This document shows positions 16,201 through 28,700 of a stretch of DNA of 35,583 bases, in pieces (position 1 is the first letter of the stretch; each line of letters opens with the position of its first letter). The stretch covers positions 1 to 35,583 of the IMG/VR virus record IMGVR_UViG_3300031612_000029; one strand, 5' to 3'. The position numbers were made by a program, and so were the translations under genes. The notes beneath the pieces were generated by a model. It was not told the DNA's origin and made no database searches. It was given only the letters and a program-made list of their open reading frames with translations. The stretch is from a virus.

Positions 16201-16793
16201 ATAGAAGTTATGGAGCTCAAATTGATAAGATTAAAAGTATTAGTGATGAGGTTATTTACTACCCTGCAAAATATAAAATATTATTTGGGTCAAAAGCCCC
16301 AGCAGATTTACAAGTGAAATTTAAAATAGTTAAAAACACAGATATTGTAACTAACGACAACGAACTTAAATCAGATATTGTTGAAGCTATTAATAGATTC
16401 TTTTCAATTGACAATTGGGACTTTGGTGAAACTTTTTACTTCCAAGAACTAAGTGCTTATATTATGAATCAATTAACTCCTAAGCTAGCATCAATACTAA
16501 TAGTTCCAAACCAAGGAACACAATCATTTGGTAGTTTATTTGAAATAAAATCTGAACCAGATGAAATTTTTGTTAGTGCTGCAACAGTTAATGATATTGA
16601 AACTATAACTGAAATTACAGCAAAAGAAATACAATCAAGCGGAACTATAGTTACTAGTTCTACAACAGCAAGTACAACTTCAGGAATTACAAGCATAGCT
16701 TCTACTTCCGCAGCTGTATCAACAGCAACTACGAGCGGCGGATTAGATACGTCATCTGCTTCATCATCATCTAGCACTGGATCTAGTTACTAA
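13266..16793 (+). CDS. 6: Baseplate wedge subunit gp6 (enlarged)
   Basis: A 1175-residue protein. The N-terminus is typical of gp6: EDWKRIYQSFRNADFQSYDF, MINYLRQNYPEDFNDYIESS, EYLALIDMIAFLGQNLSFRT and RENFLETAERRESVLRLARM. gp6 dimers form the inner ring of the baseplate and carry the change from hexagon to star. T4 gp6 has 660 residues, so about 500 are extra here. In the extra part a canonical EF-hand-type loop, DIDDDGVVDDPE, lies at residues 814-825. The C-terminal core (VEAINRFFSIDNWDFGETFY, ELSAYIMNQLTPKLASI) is the usual gp6 ending, followed by about 50 residues that are almost only Ser, Thr, Ala and Gly. gp6 ends with a TAATG overlap into the giant gene. Confidence 0.92.
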   Translation: MSSTDRQSRLLVSEDWKRIYQSFRNADFQSYDFDNLRRVMINYLRQNYPEDFNDYIESSEYLALIDMIAFLGQNLSFRTDLNARENFLETAERRESVLRLARMLAYNPRRNQTANGLLKLNTIKTTEAIIDSTGQNLSNTIIKWNDQSNPNYFEQVIKVLNSTLPVTNQIGSPLKSASIANVITQQYRFNSTNTTSAVFPFTKRIEGISTRFEVVSSGISGDNVVEESPIPGTSPGFLFRDDGQGSGSSNTGFFMHFKQGKLDSSTFNVAAPQPNQTIAVDVTNINDTDVWLYSVDANGFETEFWTKIDSVEGNNIIYNNLFQGIKNVYAVNTRVGDRINLVFSDGIFGNLPSGSFKVYYRTSENTNSVITPGAMGDISIDVPYQSKSGSLETATLGFKLNYTVTNGSATESNADIKANAPATYYTQNRLITGEDYNIGPLSISQEIIKTKSTNRISSGVSRYFDLKDVSGKYSNTSLFADDGVLYKEIFLQKSQFKFTTQSDIEGIINNTVEPILASSNTKNFYLDQFPKTIVSDLNAKWKRETIATNQSTGTFLDSTDAAYMTGTFTANSLRYIEPGAMCRFTAPTGFHFMKDGSLMAGAALHIDSSTYKWAMVVSVDGNGTIVNTVNNNGPIILNDNIPTNAILDRIVPNFSRILIDSVKVQMIDQTFAYKDFGLRYDLIDRQWKLVTNENLNTLLDFSTGKTGDTTGQNLDSSWLLYFKTDGETYTVTYRNLKYVIESESEIRFYFDGVDKVYEPSSGKIVRDKIDILNINTKPASISPFTQDYGWTISGAYRDPDGYIDSRKIEVQFLDIDDDGVVDDPELFDQIVDPDNTSVTTAQKTVFQKKYTTTDGVEDFKYFSNTDSTITIVTNEAQIAPYSSRTEGQLFYLEDEAVFKTLNKLLNNTTLNTDYKAFTGRSALKFHYIHVSDSSYRIDPSASNIIDTYLLTKSYDNNIRKFIAGETLTQPLPQSNDELYRSYGAQIDKIKSISDEVIYYPAKYKILFGSKAPADLQVKFKIVKNTDIVTNDNELKSDIVEAINRFFSIDNWDFGETFYFQELSAYIMNQLTPKLASILIVPNQGTQSFGSLFEIKSEPDEIFVSAATVNDIETITEITAKEIQSSGTIVTSSTTASTTSGITSIASTSAAVSTATTSGGLDTSSASSSSSTGSSY
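15705..15740 (+). other. EF-hand-like calcium loop within gp6
   Basis: Codons 814-825 of gp6 read D-I-D-D-D-G-V-V-D-D-P-E. Asp at positions 1, 3 and 5, Gly at 6, a hydrophobic residue at 8, Asp at 9 and Glu at 12 all fit the 12-residue EF-hand loop. Flanking helices are not obvious, so it is more like a dockerin-type or isolated calcium loop. Confidence 0.6.
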
Positions 16794-19700
16794 TGGCATA
16801 TAACGATTACCAAAATGAGAGTCCATTACCTGTGGGCGGGAAAGAAGTTAAAAAGTTAAGTATTGACTTTTTACCTAAGTTTTTTAGAACTGAAGCAAAT
16901 AGGAAATTTTTGCAAGGAACATTAGACCAGCTGATTCAGCCAGGTGTTGCAGAAAAACTTAGCGGATATATTGGTAGAGAAACTGCCAAAGCATATTCTC
17001 CTAAAGATAATTATATTGGCGATTTTAGTGATAACCGAGCCAACTATCAATTAGAACCTGCAGCAGTTATTAAAGACGACTTAGATAATGTAACTTTTTA
17101 TAAAGATTATAACGATTACATTAACCAGCTAGGTGCGTTTGGATCAAATAATAAAGACCATAGCAGATTAAATAACCAGGACACATACGGATGGAATCCT
17201 AATATTGATTGGGATAAGTTTGTAAACTTTAGAGAATATTATTGGTTACCAGATGGTCCAACTACTGTTGCTGTTAGAGGACAAAGTAAAGAAGTAACAA
17301 GTACATATACTGTAACTCTTGAAGATCAGGGCGACAATAAAGCATATGTATTTAATGACGGATTAACTAGAAATCCTACAATTAAATTGTACAAAGGGCA
17401 AACGTATCGTTTTGAAATTGATACACCTGGACACCCTATTGCATTTTCAATATCTAAAACGTTTACTCCTGGGTCGGCCGTAATTACAGCAGGTAGCGCA
17501 GGACTTAGAGCAGATGGCCAATTTGATGGCGCTTTATATGGCACTACTTACGATCAAGGCGAATACGTAGTATTGCCGAGCAGTGGTTCTTTAACCTTTG
17601 ACGCTGACGATAATGTAAGCACGTTGTATCCAACTGGGATAACAAAGTACGGAAAAGAAGGCGAAATAATATCAGTTGTATATGTCGAAGCTGGCACTAT
17701 AGAATTTACAATACCACCAAATGCTCCAGATAGGTTACACTACATTAGTAAAAACTCTGTTGATACTAGCGGACTTATTAAAATTTATAATATTGAAGAA
17801 AATTCTGCAATTAATATTACTGATGAAATAATAGGTAAAAAGTCTTATACTAGTGCAAATGGCGTAAAACTATCAAACGGGATGAAGTTAGAATTCCAAG
17901 GACAAGTAACTCCAGCAACTTATGATAACAGCCGATGGTATGTTGAAGGTGTTGGCGATAAAATTAAATTAATTAAAGAATCTAGTCTTATTATTCCAGC
18001 AGCATACGCAGCTGATAAATTAATACCATTTGATACTGATAGATTTGACGCTTTACCTTTTGCAGACGCAAAGGCATATGCAGCAACTAAAGATTATATT
18101 ACAGTTAATAGAGCAAGTAATGATAGAAACGCATGGAGCCGATACAATTGTTGGTATCATAAAGATATTATCCTTGCAAGCGAAAAATATAATAACTTAG
18201 CTACTAATTTAGACGAAGGTACTAGAGCAAAGCGTCCTATTGTTGAGTTTGAAGCAGGATTAAAATTAAATAACTTTGGAGTGTATGCTAAAGAAGATGT
18301 CGACTTAGTTGATGTATTTACTAAGGACGTTTTTAGTACAGTTGAAGGCGCAACTGGTTACAATATTGATAGTATTAATATTGCAGATGGCATGCGTATA
18401 CTATTTACTGCTGATACTGATGTATTAGTTACTGGCAGAATTTACAAAGTTAAATTTATTACAGTTAATAGTATAAGACAAATTAGTTTATTGCCAACTA
18501 CTGACGCTGCTCCTCAGAACTTAGAAACAGTTTTAGTTACTCAAGGCACAAAATATGCTGGAACTAGTTTTCATTATACTGAAAGTGCTTGGGCACAGTC
18601 TCAGCAAAAAACAAAAACAAACCAACATCCTTTATTTGAAGTATTTGATGCTAATTCAAATAGCTTTAGTGATACATCATATTATGGTTCTACAACTTTT
18701 GCAGGATCTAAAGTATTTTCTTATAAACAAGGAACAGGTACTAATGACACTGAGTTAGGATTTCCGCTAAGTTATAGGTCAATTACTAATTCAGGCGATA
18801 TTGTCTTTAACTTTAATTTATTAAATGATAAATTTACATATCAAACAGATACAGATATATTTTCCCAAAAAACAGATACTGGATATCTTAAGAAGTACAA
18901 GTCGTTAACATCTTTTAATTATGTAAATGGATTTAGTAGTATACCTACAAAATCTAGACAGATGGTTATTAGACAATACGATGTAACAAAAACATTAGTT
19001 AATAATTTTGAAGTTGATGTTTATAAAAAACCAGGTAATTTAAATGACTTAACTGTTTATGTTTATGTTGACAATGGTCTTAAATTAAATTTAGTTGATT
19101 ATGAAATTGACAGAACAAACGGATTTGCTAAAGTTAGATTTTTAAAGAATCTAACAGCTGGCCAAGTTGTTAAAATAAAAACACACAGCCCGTCAGCTAA
19201 AAGAACAAAAACTGGATATTATGAATTTCCATATAACTTAGAAAGAAATCCACTTAATGAAGATGTAACTGAATTTACATTAGGCGAAGTTATTGATCAT
19301 GTAGATACTATGATTGAAGACATCCAAGAATTTACTGGTGTATTTCCTGGAAGAGGAAGCTTGCGAGATGCAGGCGAAACAGATCATTACGGTAAAAGGT
19401 TTGTAAAACATAGTGGTCCTATTAATATTCCTTTATATCATATTACTAACAAAGATTTTAATATTGTTAAAGCTTTAAAATATTCTAAAGTTCAATATTC
19501 ATCGTTTAAAAGAAGTTTCTTAGAGCAAGCTGAATCTTTAGGCTATGACGGTCCTGTTAAACAACATGTAGACAAAATATTATTTGAACTCAACAAAGAG
19601 AAACTAAAATCACAACCGTTTTACTTCTCTGATATGTTAGCATATGGTGATGCAAACAGAATTGAGTATACTGTACTTGATTCTAAAACAACAACATATC

Positions 19701-22700
19701 CTATAACAGCTGCATTTAATTTAACTTCGCTTACTGCAAAAAGTATTGTAGTTTATTTGAATGCAACACAGTTAACGCATGGTAAAGATTATACATTTAA
19801 TACTGATGGTTATATTGTTGTTACTGCTACTAAAGTAGAAGGCGACTTATTAGAAGTATATGAATACGAAACTACAGACGGAAGTTTTATTTCGCCTACT
19901 CCTACAAAGTTAGGATTGTACCCAAAGTACTATCCAGAACTTACAATCGACGATAGTTACCTAAGTGTGCCCACTACAGTAACAGGCCCATTTAAAGTAT
20001 ACGGAGTTGATCAGCAAACAACAGCATCTCACAAAGGTAAAGTTGGATGGCACTACCCTTTATATACTAGCCAAGCAGCTGCGATTGCTGCTGACTCTGA
20101 TTCAAGCAACGATACAGGCACAGCAATGATGCATGTATTTGAAGGATCATCGCAAGTATTTTATATGCCTACTACAAATACAAATCATGCTTCTACAGAT
20201 GATGCAAGCATAGATGAATTTCCAATTGGCATTCCTATGATTAGAGGACATGACGGAAGTTATATAAAAGCTTACAAAGATTATAGAGACGAATTAATAT
20301 TAGATTTAGAAAAAAGAATCTTTAATAATATTAAAGTAGAATATTCAACCAACAAATTAGACATACAAGACTTCATAGGCGGTGAATATAGAACGTCTGA
20401 ATTTACTAAAGCTGAAGTTGATAATACATTAGTAAGCGACTTTACACAATGGCTTAGATATGTAGACAACGATTATACTAAAAATGATTTTTATGATATT
20501 AATAATACTTTTAGTTTTAATTATTCTACCGCAAATACACCTAAAGGAAATTCACATCCGGGCTACTGGCGCGGAGCATACTTACATGCATACGGAACTG
20601 ATAGACCAAATGCAACACCTTGGGAGATGTTGGGCTTTACAATGAAGCCTACTTGGTGGGACACAACTTACGGCGTTGCTCCATACTCTGGAGATAACTT
20701 AGTACTGTGGAGAGATTTAGAAGAAGGAAGAATTAAAGTACCTGGTGTAGCAGAAGTAGTTAATCCAAAATATGCAAGACCAGGATTAACTGGACATATT
20801 CCAGTAGATAGCCAAGGACGATTAAAATCTCCTCAACAAAGTAGCTATGCTAGAGGATTCTCAGCAAGAAATGGCGTAAATGCATTTAAGTTTGGTGATG
20901 TAGCTCCAGTTGAAAATGCTTGGCGCAGAAGCTCAGAATTTCCGTTTGCAGTAATTTTAGCATACTTGTTAAATAAACCTGCAAAAGTTATGGGTTTAGG
21001 ATTTGACGTATCGAGAACAAAACAAAATCTTGTTAAGCAATGGGTACAAGGCGAAACTAATAAGCCTATACAGTTATCTACTGTAAAATTACCTAACACA
21101 TATAAAGACGAAACAAGAGTATTAACATGCGGACTTGTAAATTACATTTATAATCTAGTAGCAAGTGATGTATTAACAGTTTATACAGACTATAAAAATA
21201 ATCTTGCTAACTTAAAGAATCAATTAGGATTTAAAGTAGGCGGATTCACTGATAATACTAAGTTTAATTTAATACTTGATAGCAGATCTCCTACAAAGAC
21301 TGTTGATAGAGACGGAATATTTGTCCCCCAAGAGAGTTTTAAAGTTTTTACTAATACTAGTAGCCCATTAGAGATGGTAACATATAGTGGAATAACTATT
21401 GAAAAAGCAGCTAACGGTTTTATTGCTAGAGGCTATAATAATGTTAACCCTAACTTTGAATATTACAAACCGTTACCTGGGTCTTCAAAGATAAATGTTT
21501 CAGTTGGTGGAATTTCAGAAGACTCATCAGAGTTCCGAGAAAATACATTTTATGCTAAAGGCACTATTGTAAAAATTGATAATAGTTTCTTTAGATTAAC
21601 TAAGGATTCTACATCAGGCGAAACTGTTGATACATTAACAGATTTAGCTAAGTTGCCATCACTACCTATAACTGGCGGCAAGACAGCTGAATTTAAGAAA
21701 GATTTTGATAGGACTGAATTATTTAAACTACAATACGGTACTAGGTTAACTACAACTCAAGAAGTAGTTGATTTTATCTTAGGATATAATGATAGACAGG
21801 CTGAGATAGGATTTAGTTTTAATTCAGTTAACCTTGATTTTGAAATAGTTGAAAATTGGGAAGATAGTTGTAGGGAACTGTTGTTTTGGACAACACAAGG
21901 CTGGGCAGCAGGAACAATAATTACGCTGAGTCCCGGAGCATCTAAAGTTAATTTTACAAGACCTTATGCTGTAGTAGATAATTTGTATGATAAGTTTTAC
22001 GATTATAGTCTTTTTAAGTCTGATGGACAACCTTTAAAAGCAGAAATTAACAGTTTAGTTAGAGACGGAAACTCCTTTGGTATTGAAACAGTTAATACAG
22101 ACGATGGACTATTTCATATAACATTGCCACTTGTACAAAAAGAACATGTAGTTCTTTTAGAGAATAAAACATCATTCAGCGATATAATATACGAACCAAA
22201 ATCAGGATATAGACAAGAGCGTATTAAGGTTAGTGGTTACAGAACAGATGAATGGGATGGTGGTTTAAATCTTCCAGGATTCTTGTACGATGATGCAAAA
22301 ATTACAAATTGGTCGCAGTGGAAAGATTACAAAATTGGTGAGCTAGTAAAGTACAAGCAGTTTTATTATGTAGCTAATAATAATGTTTCAGGGTCCAAAG
22401 ATTTTAAATCTTCTTTATGGTATCAACTTAGCAAGAAGCCGGAAGCAGAATTAACAGCTAACTTGGATTATAAAATAAATCAGTTTGCTGATTATTATGA
22501 TTTAGATTCAGATGGATTTGACTCTGAAAAACAACGTATGGCCCAGCATTTAATTGGTTACCAAAAAAGACAATACCTTGCAAACATTATTAATGATGAT
22601 GTAAGTCAGTTTAAATTTTATAGAGGATTTATAGCTGATAAAGGTACTATGAATTCTTTAACTAAACTATTTGAATCACTTGGAGACGGAACAACACCGG

Positions 22701-25700
22701 CATTAAGTTTTTATGAAGAATGGGCAATCCAAACAGGAAGGTTTGGAGCAACTGACAATATTAAACAAGTTGGATTTAATCTTAAAGAAGATTTAATGAC
22801 TGAAAACCCGCAAGTTTTTGAACTTGCTAAAACAGTTCCAAGCACTAACTATGATAAAATTTATTATATACAGCAACATGAAGTATATGATAAAGAATCT
22901 GATTACAATCATAAACCATTTGCAACAACTTCAGTAGCTTCGCAAGATGAATATATTAAAACCGGCGGCTACGTAGACATTAACGATGCAGCATTTGTAG
23001 CAGGCTCAATAAACGAATTAGCAGACGGTAATGTTAACGCTGTATCATTAGGCGACTATATCTGGATAACTAATACCGGAAAAGTTGGCGCTGATCGATG
23101 GAATGTTTTACAACTAGTTTCTGCTAATGTTAATGCTATAGGTGCAGTTAGACGGACTGATAGTATTTCAAATGACGGAATGGGATTAGTTACATTAACT
23201 TTAGACCAGTGGGCAAGTGTTCCTGGTGATGGCATATCTCCTAAATTTACTGAAAATGATATTATTGGTGTTCTAGGAGCAGACCAATTTAATCTTACTG
23301 GAATTTATGCTGTTAATAAAGACGGATTAAATTTAGATACTGTTACTATTAAAGCTAATATTAATAACAATGTTGAAGATTTTACAGATCAAAAGTATGC
23401 AGTAGTCAAACTTAGGCAAGTTAGAGTAGGAAGTCTTGATAACTTAAACGCTGCTAGATACGAAATTTTAGAAAAACAGCGTGTATGGTTAGATGATCTT
23501 GATAACGATTGGGCTGTTATTGAAAATAAACCAGTATACTCAACTAAAGAAGTTATTTATAATCCTTCGGAGTTTGATAGTACATCACAGCAATTTAGTA
23601 AAAGCGTAGCAATTACTTCTGATAACAATAATGTGTTTGTTTCAGCACCAGGCGATGCTAACGGTAAAGTGCATTATTATAGAAGAACTAATGAATCAAA
23701 TAATTTAGCTATTGATTCAACAATTGAACTATCTGCTACAGACGATTTGTTATCTCCGTCATCAGGACGATTTGGCGAAAGTATATCAGTTAGTCCAGAT
23801 GGTGAATATTTAGCAGTAGGTATGCCGCAAGCAACCGGTGTAAAAACAAAGTTTAAAGGTGCATTTAATGGTGTAACAACTTATACTAAAGGCGACACTA
23901 TTAAGTTTAGAGAAAGCTTATGGAAAGCAAATAGAGAAATACTTCCAGAAATTAGCTCACAATCATTTACAACGTTTGATACGTATGTTAATATTGCGGC
24001 TGCTGCAGATGCCGATAGTACAACTTTACAATTATTAGTTTCAGGCGATCCAGGATTGGCTAACAACGTAACAGACCATATACTTATTAGAGCTCCTAAA
24101 GATATGTACTTAGGTACTACGCCAGGCGACACAGTTAATCTTTATTGGAACACTAGAAGCTACGCATATCCTACATTAGATAGTTATCTTCCTTTTGGTG
24201 GAGCAATATCAGAAATTACTACAGAGTTTATAACAGGAACTCATACTATTCAACATAAAGTTGATCATGTATTATTTGTATCAACCTTTGTTACTCTTCC
24301 TCAAATAAACCAAACTGTTACTACTAGTACAGGTAGTGCAACAGTGTGTTATGTAGGAACTAAAGCTGATAGTGCAGTAATTTATCTTAAAGATACAAAC
24401 GGTATTTTTAGTGTAAGTGATGAACTTTATATTGATAATGATGTATTTGTTGGATTTTATACAGAAGCATCAACTTACAATACTAGTACAGCGGTAGACG
24501 GATTTTGGTTTATTACAACAGGCTTCCAGTATTCAAATGACGGAACATATTATGATACTGGCCGCGGCTTAGTTTATGCTGATGTTAGATTATCATCGTC
24601 TGTAAGAGTGTTAAACACTTATTCAAATATACAAAAAGCAGTTGGATACATTGGTGCGTATGTTAAAAACAAAAACAGAGCTAGTTACATTACACAATTG
24701 TCATACAGGGGCGACCCTGGCGGCACAGAAGCAGACCAACTTAGTAATCAATGGATTGTTAGAGGCGAAAAAGATTTTACTGACACTTTAGCAGTAGGCG
24801 ATACAACTGAATTTAGAGTATATAATCTTGATAATAGACAAACTGATGTTGTAACATCAGGATTTACATACGACATACTGAATAAGGAACAAACAATTGT
24901 TGATCTTTGGGATGGCTACATTGATTTTACATATGACGAGTTTGACTTTGCTGGTAATGTATTTGAACCTGTTATAGGCGACATTATTAGTGATGTACAA
25001 ATACCAAATGACGGCCAAGGCGGCCTTGCTATTACAACACAAACATCAAGTACTGCTGAAGTAGCATTTTACCGCAGAAACTTTAATAGTGTAAGAGTAT
25101 ATGTAAAATCAATAACTGGCGAATGGGCCAAATTAAATAATATTGGAAAGTACTCCATACGTCGGAATATTAACACTGTAGCACGTGGCGATGCAGATGT
25201 TGCTCGTGTTATGGGAACTGTAGCAGATGTTGAAAATGATATCGTAGTAGGAACTAGTACAGTTGGTAAGTTAATAGTGTTTAATAATTCATCACAGTTT
25301 AATATTGTTTCAAACCCAGAAATTATAGATGAAGAATATTGGTTCTTTAATGAGAATACAGAACAAGGTATTTCTCGAGTAGCAAATCCTCCGTATAGTT
25401 TAAACAAAGATTATACACAAGTGTTTAATATTGAAGCTAATGCATTAGGCAGTGTAGGCCCTGTATCTGAAGGCGCTGTAGCAATATATAGACGCAAGCC
25501 AGGTGGCGTATACGATCGTCAATACGTATTTGTTTCTGAACACAGAGAATCAAATAGAGGCTTTGGCAAAAAAGTTAAATTAGTACAGAAAGATAATTAT
25601 TATACTCTAGCTGTTTCAAGTGAGGGATTAGGAACACGGAAAGATCCGGGCAGTATTGAATTTTTCCGACATGGCACTAAACCAACTACAAAATTTAAGG

Positions 25701-28700
25701 GAAGTTATCAACTAACAATTTATGCAATTGGTGATATTGTAATCTACTTAGATGATTACTATGAATGTACTAAAGCTACTGCTACAACAACAGCTATAAC
25801 TGATACAATATTTTGGAATAAAATTAGCTGGAGAAATAGTAAAGACCGAAGCTATAGAGGTATATGGGATAATTCATATCGTTATGAAAAGGATGTTATT
25901 GTAGAATACAATGATGCACTTTATAAAGCTAAAACTAACATAGCTGCTGGCGCTGTATGGGCATCTTCTAGCTGGGAAGCAGTAAATAGCAATATTGATT
26001 ATATTGGAATGCTTCCTAATAGAACAAGCAAAACATTTTATTCTGGAGAAAGTGCATTTGATCCAATACAAAATATTCAACAGTTTAGCAAAGACTTTGA
26101 TTTAAGTGACAACGGTGATGTTCTAATCACTACTAGTGAACAAATTAAAACAGATAGTACCCGAGATATTGCAGTAGTTGTTTATAGAGAAGTTGATGAC
26201 AAGTTTCAATTCTCACAATTAATCACAGAAGCTACAACCACTGACGGCTATGCTGATAAAATTAGTTTACACCCTGATGGAACTAGATTCGCTATAAGTG
26301 CTCCGCTGGTTGATACTACTAAAATTAACCAAGGTGTTGTCTATGTTTATACACAGGATACTGCCGGAGTGTTTGGAACAGTTACTAATGCTGCATTAGG
26401 AATAACAACACCGACACAAACATTACTTCCACCACAAAATGAAGAGTCAGAAAGATTTGGTTATAATTTAAATTTTGGAAAAGAAAATTTAGCAATATCA
26501 AGCTTAAATGGCGATCAGCGTATTGCAACTAAGTTTGATACTTATGAAAAAACATTAACTGATTCTTATGTACTTGATGTTACGTCTACAAAGAAAATAG
26601 TAGCAACTACGTTTGATAAAGAATTTACTTCCTTTAAAAATATTAAAATAGATAAGGGTGTAATTTATCTTTACGAAACATTAAGTAGCAGAGTACTACA
26701 ATCAGAGACATTTACATATCCATTAGTGCAAACTAACTTTGGTGAATACATTTATACAATGGGAAATCACATATATGTTGGCATGCCACAACAGTATAAC
26801 GATACTTACAGAGGCGGATTAGTTGATTTTAGAAAAAATGCCAATGCTGGAGAAAATGCGTGGAAAGTAATTAGAAATAGTGTTCCACCTGCAGACACTA
26901 GTAAAATATTAGGTGCATTTTTATACAATAAAAAAGAAAATAAAATAATAACTTATATTGATTTTATTGATCCAGTACAGGGTAAGATAGCAGGAATAGT
27001 AGAACAAGAACTTGATTTTAAATCAGGATGGGATCCTGCGTTTTATAACACAGGCCAACTTGTAGATGATGACGTAGATCCTAACAGACATTGGGCTGAA
27101 CAGTACGTTGGTAAAACTTGGTGGAATATTGAAGCAGCTAGATTTAGGCATGCATATCAAGGATCATCTAACTACCAAAAGAATTCTTGGAATGTACAAG
27201 CCTCAGGTTCTGTTATAAACATTTACGAGTGGGTTGAAAGCCCAGTATTACCCGAAACATGGGACGGACTAGCAGATACATCTGGAGGCTTACTCCGAGG
27301 TATAAGCGGTGTTAGCTTACATGGAAATACAAAATATACTACTCGATTAATGTATGACGACATAGGTAAAACTTTTAAACAATTATACTATTTTTGGGTA
27401 GAAAATAAATCTTCTATTCCAAGTAATAAAAATAGAAAACTTAGTATTAAGCAAATGTCTAGATTAATTGGTAATCCTAAAGATCAAAAATACAGATACT
27501 TAGCACTAACAGGATCTGATAGATTTATGTTAGTAAACTGTAACGATCTTATTAGTAATGATGATGTAGTACTAAACATCAAATATACTACAACATCGGT
27601 TAGACAGCAAAAGCAAAATACACATAGTCAATATCAAATTATGTCTAAAGGGTTAGAAACAAGCAAACCTAATAGTGATATTGAAAGAAAATGGTTTGAT
27701 AGTTTAATTGGATTTGACAGTAATAATAGACCAGTTCCGGATAACAGTATCCCAGCAAAGGGTCGTTATGGAGTACAAAACAGACCAAGACAAAGTATGT
27801 TTGTTAATAGAGAAGAAGCATTAAAGCAATTCATCGAAAGAGTGAATGTAGTTTGCAAAGCTAACTTACTTACAGACGAGTATAATATTAGTGCGTTATC
27901 TAAAAAAGAACCATTACCTACTTTACTAAGCGGGGAATATGATCACAAAGTTAGTACATATGCAGAAATAAGTCTTATTAGTACAAGCAAAGTTACTCCT
28001 GCAATACTAACACCTGTTGTACAAAATGGTAAAATTACTAGTGTTACAATTACTAACCCAGGAAGGGGCTATAAAGTTCCGCCTAAGGTTTCGCTAGTTG
28101 GTAAAGGACAAAATGCTGAAATAACATTAACAGTTGATACACTAGGAAAAGTTACATCGGTCACAGTTCAAAATCAAGGCAGTGGATACGGTGACGATAC
28201 ATTAATAAGTGTAAGAAGATTTACTATACTCGTTGAAGCTGATAGCACAGTGTTTAATAAATGGGCATTATATTCTTGGAACAACACAGATAGTAAATGG
28301 TTTAGAAGAAGTATTCAAGATTATGATGTAACACAGTTTTGGGGTTATACAGATTGGTATGCTGATGGATATAATCAGTTTACAGAAATTAATGACATTA
28401 TTGCAGGCTCATATTTACTATCAAGTCTTGATAATGTAATTGGCGAAGTGGTTAAAATTAGTTCTATAGGTACAGGCGGATGGTTGTTATTAGAAAAAAT
28501 AGCAAACGAAGATACTGAAGATTATACTATTAACTACAAGACTATTGCTAGACAAAACGGAACAGTACAATTTAATGATAAAATATATGATTATAGTAAA
28601 AATACTGTAGGTTTTGATAATAGAAGTTTTGATAGTTTCTTTTATGATAACACGCCAGCAACCGAACTTACAATTATTATTAATGCAATTAAAAATAATA

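Noticed and set aside
16469-16777. 102-residue minus-strand frame opposite the gp6 tail, and similar antisense frames in the giant, hub and fibre genes
   Set aside because: They arise because Ser/Thr/Ala/Val-rich codons read openly in reverse; none has a ribosome site or recognisable motif.
22486-22521. EF-hand loop in the giant protein at DLDSDGFDSEKQ
   Set aside because: Position 12 is Gln rather than Glu/Asp and the segment looks like a variable part of a conserved helical block, so calcium binding is not supported.
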